From: JAGDXZ01 sp049966915
GTDB taxonomy: Archaea > Micrarchaeota > Micrarchaeia > Micrarchaeales > CABMGC01
Direction of reading: 5' to 3'
Assembly (NCBI GenBank): GCA_049966915.1
Contig: JBMFTS010000013.1
Span: forward strand, 1 to 15,678
Length of the DNA: 15,678 bases
A model generated the notes under the pieces. That model was not told where the DNA came from and made no database searches. It saw only the letters and a program-made list of their open reading frames with translations. Within the stretch, counting starts at the first letter, position 1. Every line of letters starts with the position of its first letter. The translations under genes were made by a program, and so were the position numbers. Shown here piece by piece: positions 14,348 through 15,678 of the stretch.

Positions 14348-14929
14348 TTATTCGAGCGTGCGCCACAGTCTTTCAAAGTCGTTTCTGAGAGCTTGCACTT
14401 CTTCGGAATTTTCGATGCGCCTTGTTTGCTCGATGTTCTTGTGCATGCCGGCGAACGTCAGGTTTGCCGAGCCTTCCACGGCAAAATTGTCGCCTATGTA
14501 GAGCTTTGCGTGCACGAACTGCCTGGGTGTTTTCAGGCTTATGCCCATTTTATTCGTGGCATCGGACAGGTAGACAAGCACATATGCAGAAGAGCACAGC
14601 ACAGACGCCATGCCAACAAGCGGTTCGATGCCAGATCCTGCAAGCGCATAGTTCAACATGGCTACTGCAAGCAAGAATGCTGCGAGGCGCTTTAGCGAGC
14701 GCCTGGCCAGGCGCTTTTCGGCACGCCTGCTTATCGAAGAAGATATTATGCGTATGCGCTTGCCTTTTGCGTGCTTCACCAGATATTTCGCATAATATTC
14801 GTCTATATACGGCGAGATTATGCACAAGGATTTGCTTTCTTTTATCAGCTTGTCGACAGCCACGTAGGACCTGTCGCCGTAATCATACTCGTGCCCTTTG
14901 CCCGATATCCTGTGCGCCACCATTTGCAT
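14348..14929 (-). CDS. Membrane-anchored single-HKD phospholipase D-like protein
   Basis: Predicted PLD-superfamily phosphodiesterase or nuclease. From ATG 14929 the product has 193 residues. The N-terminal part has the superfamily's first-strand pattern (LCIISPYIDEYYAKYL), as in single-motif nucleases. One complete HKD motif follows: H140-x-K142-x4-D147-x6-G153-S-A-N156. Between them, about 83-123, lie two hydrophobic segments forming a likely membrane hairpin, preceded by a very basic stretch (about 68-81). Single-HKD enzymes usually act as dimers. An open frame extends upstream to 15364, but it is antisense to the ferritin-like domain and lacks similarity, so it is rejected. A TATA-like TTATTTGC (14957-14950, minus) suits a leaderless start at 14929; ATG 14923 is an alternative. 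Substrate (lipid or DNA) is open. Confidence 0.78.
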   Translation of the reverse strand: MQMVAHRISGKGHEYDYGDRSYVAVDKLIKESKSLCIISPYIDEYYAKYLVKHAKGKRIRIISSSISRRAEKRLARRSLKRLAAFLLAVAMLNYALAGSGIEPLVGMASVLCSSAYVLVYLSDATNKMGISLKTPRQFVHAKLYIGDNFAVEGSANLTFAGMHKNIEQTRRIENSEEVQALRNDFERLWRTLE

Positions 14930-14963
14930 ATATATTTTATACGTGAAAAGCAAATAAGATTGC
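14930..14963. promoter_or_regulatory. Interlocked divergent promoter, PLD / ferritin-VIT1
   Basis: The two start codons are only 34 bases apart. TTTTATAC (14935-14942, plus) is centred 25 bases before ATG 14964; TTATTTGC (14957-14950, minus) is centred 24 bases before ATG 14929. The A/T tract 14929-14942 thus holds both the plus-strand TATA and the start codon of the minus-strand gene. An imperfect dyad TTT-N2-ACGT-N2-AAA (14936-14949) lies between the two TATA elements and may be an operator. Confidence 0.45.
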
Positions 14964-15678
14964 ATGCCTGCAGCAAAAAGTGAAAGCTCAAGGCTCGCAG
15001 CCGGCTTCTTGAAAGGCGAGCTGCTCGACTTCGCTACATACTCTGCTCTTCTTGCCGGCGAGCGCGATGCTGCTTTCAGAAAGATACTCAAGGAGCTTGC
15101 TGCGACAGAAAACAGGCACGCTGACATATGGGCAAAGGTTGCAGGAATTGACAGGCATAGCAGGCACGTATCGCGTTTGCACGTGCTACTTATGCTTCTA
15201 GTTCGCAGATTAATGGGACTTGCTTTTACTGTCAAGCTGCTCGAATTGAACGAGGTTCGCGGGGCGCGGCAATATTCGAACGCCCTTGCGGGCATCAAGG
15301 GCAATACCCTGTTGAAAAGCCAGGTAAAAGCCGTGCTTAAGGACGAGTTGGGCCACGAGCGCATGCTTCAAAACATGATAGAGGCACAGGAAACAGAGCT
15401 GCAATACATCAAGTCCATAATCTTTGGGCTGAACGACGGTCTTGTCGAAATAGTGGCGATAGTGGTGGGGCTTGCAGTGGTTGCAAAATCAGGCGCCATA
15501 GTGGCTCTTGCAGGCACAATAGCTGGCATATCGGGCACGCTTTCAATGTCAGGCGGCGCGTACCTATCGGCCAAAGCAGACAAGCTCGTTAATGCGCGTT
15601 ACGGCTCTTCTACTACGCCGGCACGCGAAGCGTACTTTACTGGCATTTACAAAATGCTTAGCAGAAAGCCCACGATTT
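14964..15678 (+). CDS. Ferritin-like / VIT1 (CCC1) fusion iron transporter, 3' truncated by window end
   Basis: Predicted membrane iron or manganese exporter with an iron-sensing ferritin-like domain, like bacterial MbfA. 238 residues are visible and the frame is open at the window end. Residues 10-145 form a four-helix ferritin-like domain with E19, E33, the ENRH motif (49-52), acidic helix 3 (E94, E97) and ELGHE (128-132), giving two ExxH-type metal sites. From 150 the VIT1/CCC1 domain begins: IIFGLNDGLVEIVAIVVGL (152-170) and GTLSMSGGAYLSAKA (191-205), matching the conserved first two helices with D158, E162 and M195. The remaining helices should lie beyond the window. ATG 14964 is preceded by TATA TTTTATAC 25 bases upstream, so the mRNA is probably leaderless. 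With bcp nearby, it suggests iron and peroxide defence. Confidence 0.88.
   Translation, partial: MPAAKSESSRLAAGFLKGELLDFATYSALLAGERDAAFRKILKELAATENRHADIWAKVAGIDRHSRHVSRLHVLLMLLVRRLMGLAFTVKLLELNEVRGARQYSNALAGIKGNTLLKSQVKAVLKDELGHERMLQNMIEAQETELQYIKSIIFGLNDGLVEIVAIVVGLAVVAKSGAIVALAGTIAGISGTLSMSGGAYLSAKADKLVNARYGSSTTPAREAYFTGIYKMLSRKPTI

Noticed and set aside
14930..15364. Long N-terminal extension of the PLD reading frame
   Set aside because: It is fully antisense to the ferritin-like/VIT1 gene, whose metal motifs are clear, and its translation is Ser/Arg/Ala-rich with no recognisable domain. The TATA element places the PLD start near 14929.
1..15678. A defence island, CRISPR array or mobile element
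   Set aside because: No array of spaced direct repeats, no cas, transposase, integrase or toxin-antitoxin signature was found in any frame. The window is mostly housekeeping genes.

Overview
The window is a compact archaeal chromosome segment. The evidence is a class-1 release factor of the aRF1/eRF1 type (NIKS and GGQ motifs), RNA polymerase subunit RpoK, a histone-fold protein, a geranylgeranyl reductase for isoprenoid lipids, a Thermoplasma-type tricorn-interacting aminopeptidase homologue, TATA boxes about 25 bases ahead of starts, and a tRNA with no encoded CCA. The small spacers, many hypothetical or divergent proteins and gene mix suggest a DPANN archaeon, perhaps of the Micrarchaeota/ARMAN kind. 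That placement is inference; no rRNA is present to settle it.

Layout, left to right: site-2 protease (-); ICC-like phosphoesterase (+); geranylgeranyl reductase and rpoK (-); APC-family permease (+); GT2 glycosyltransferase (-); small PP2C phosphatase (+); tRNA-Leu(UAG) (-); serS, aRF1 and histone (+); GlcNAc-1-P transferase-like membrane enzyme, M1 aminopeptidase and Bcp/PrxQ peroxiredoxin (-); a duplicated beta-rich orphan (+); a membrane-anchored single-HKD PLD-like protein (-); and a ferritin-like/VIT1 iron transporter (+) cut off by the window end. Every strand switch is a divergent promoter pair or a tight convergent pair. No CRISPR, insertion sequence or integrase is visible, and no gene-free stretch exceeds 130 bases.

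Functionally the genes are mostly housekeeping: translation (serS, aRF1, tRNA), transcription and chromatin (rpoK, histone), envelope lipid and glycan synthesis (reductase, GT2, GlcNAc-1-P transferase), proteolysis (S2P, M1), and peroxide and iron handling (Bcp, ferritin/VIT1). The less ordinary parts lie on the right and in the layout: the two-repeat orphan at 13678-14346, the PLD protein with a membrane hairpin inserted before its HKD motif, a divergent promoter in which one gene's start codon touches the other gene's TATA box, a histone whose tail is coded antisense to a membrane enzyme, and a clean split between leaderless ATG genes and Shine-Dalgarno genes that read in one fixed register.
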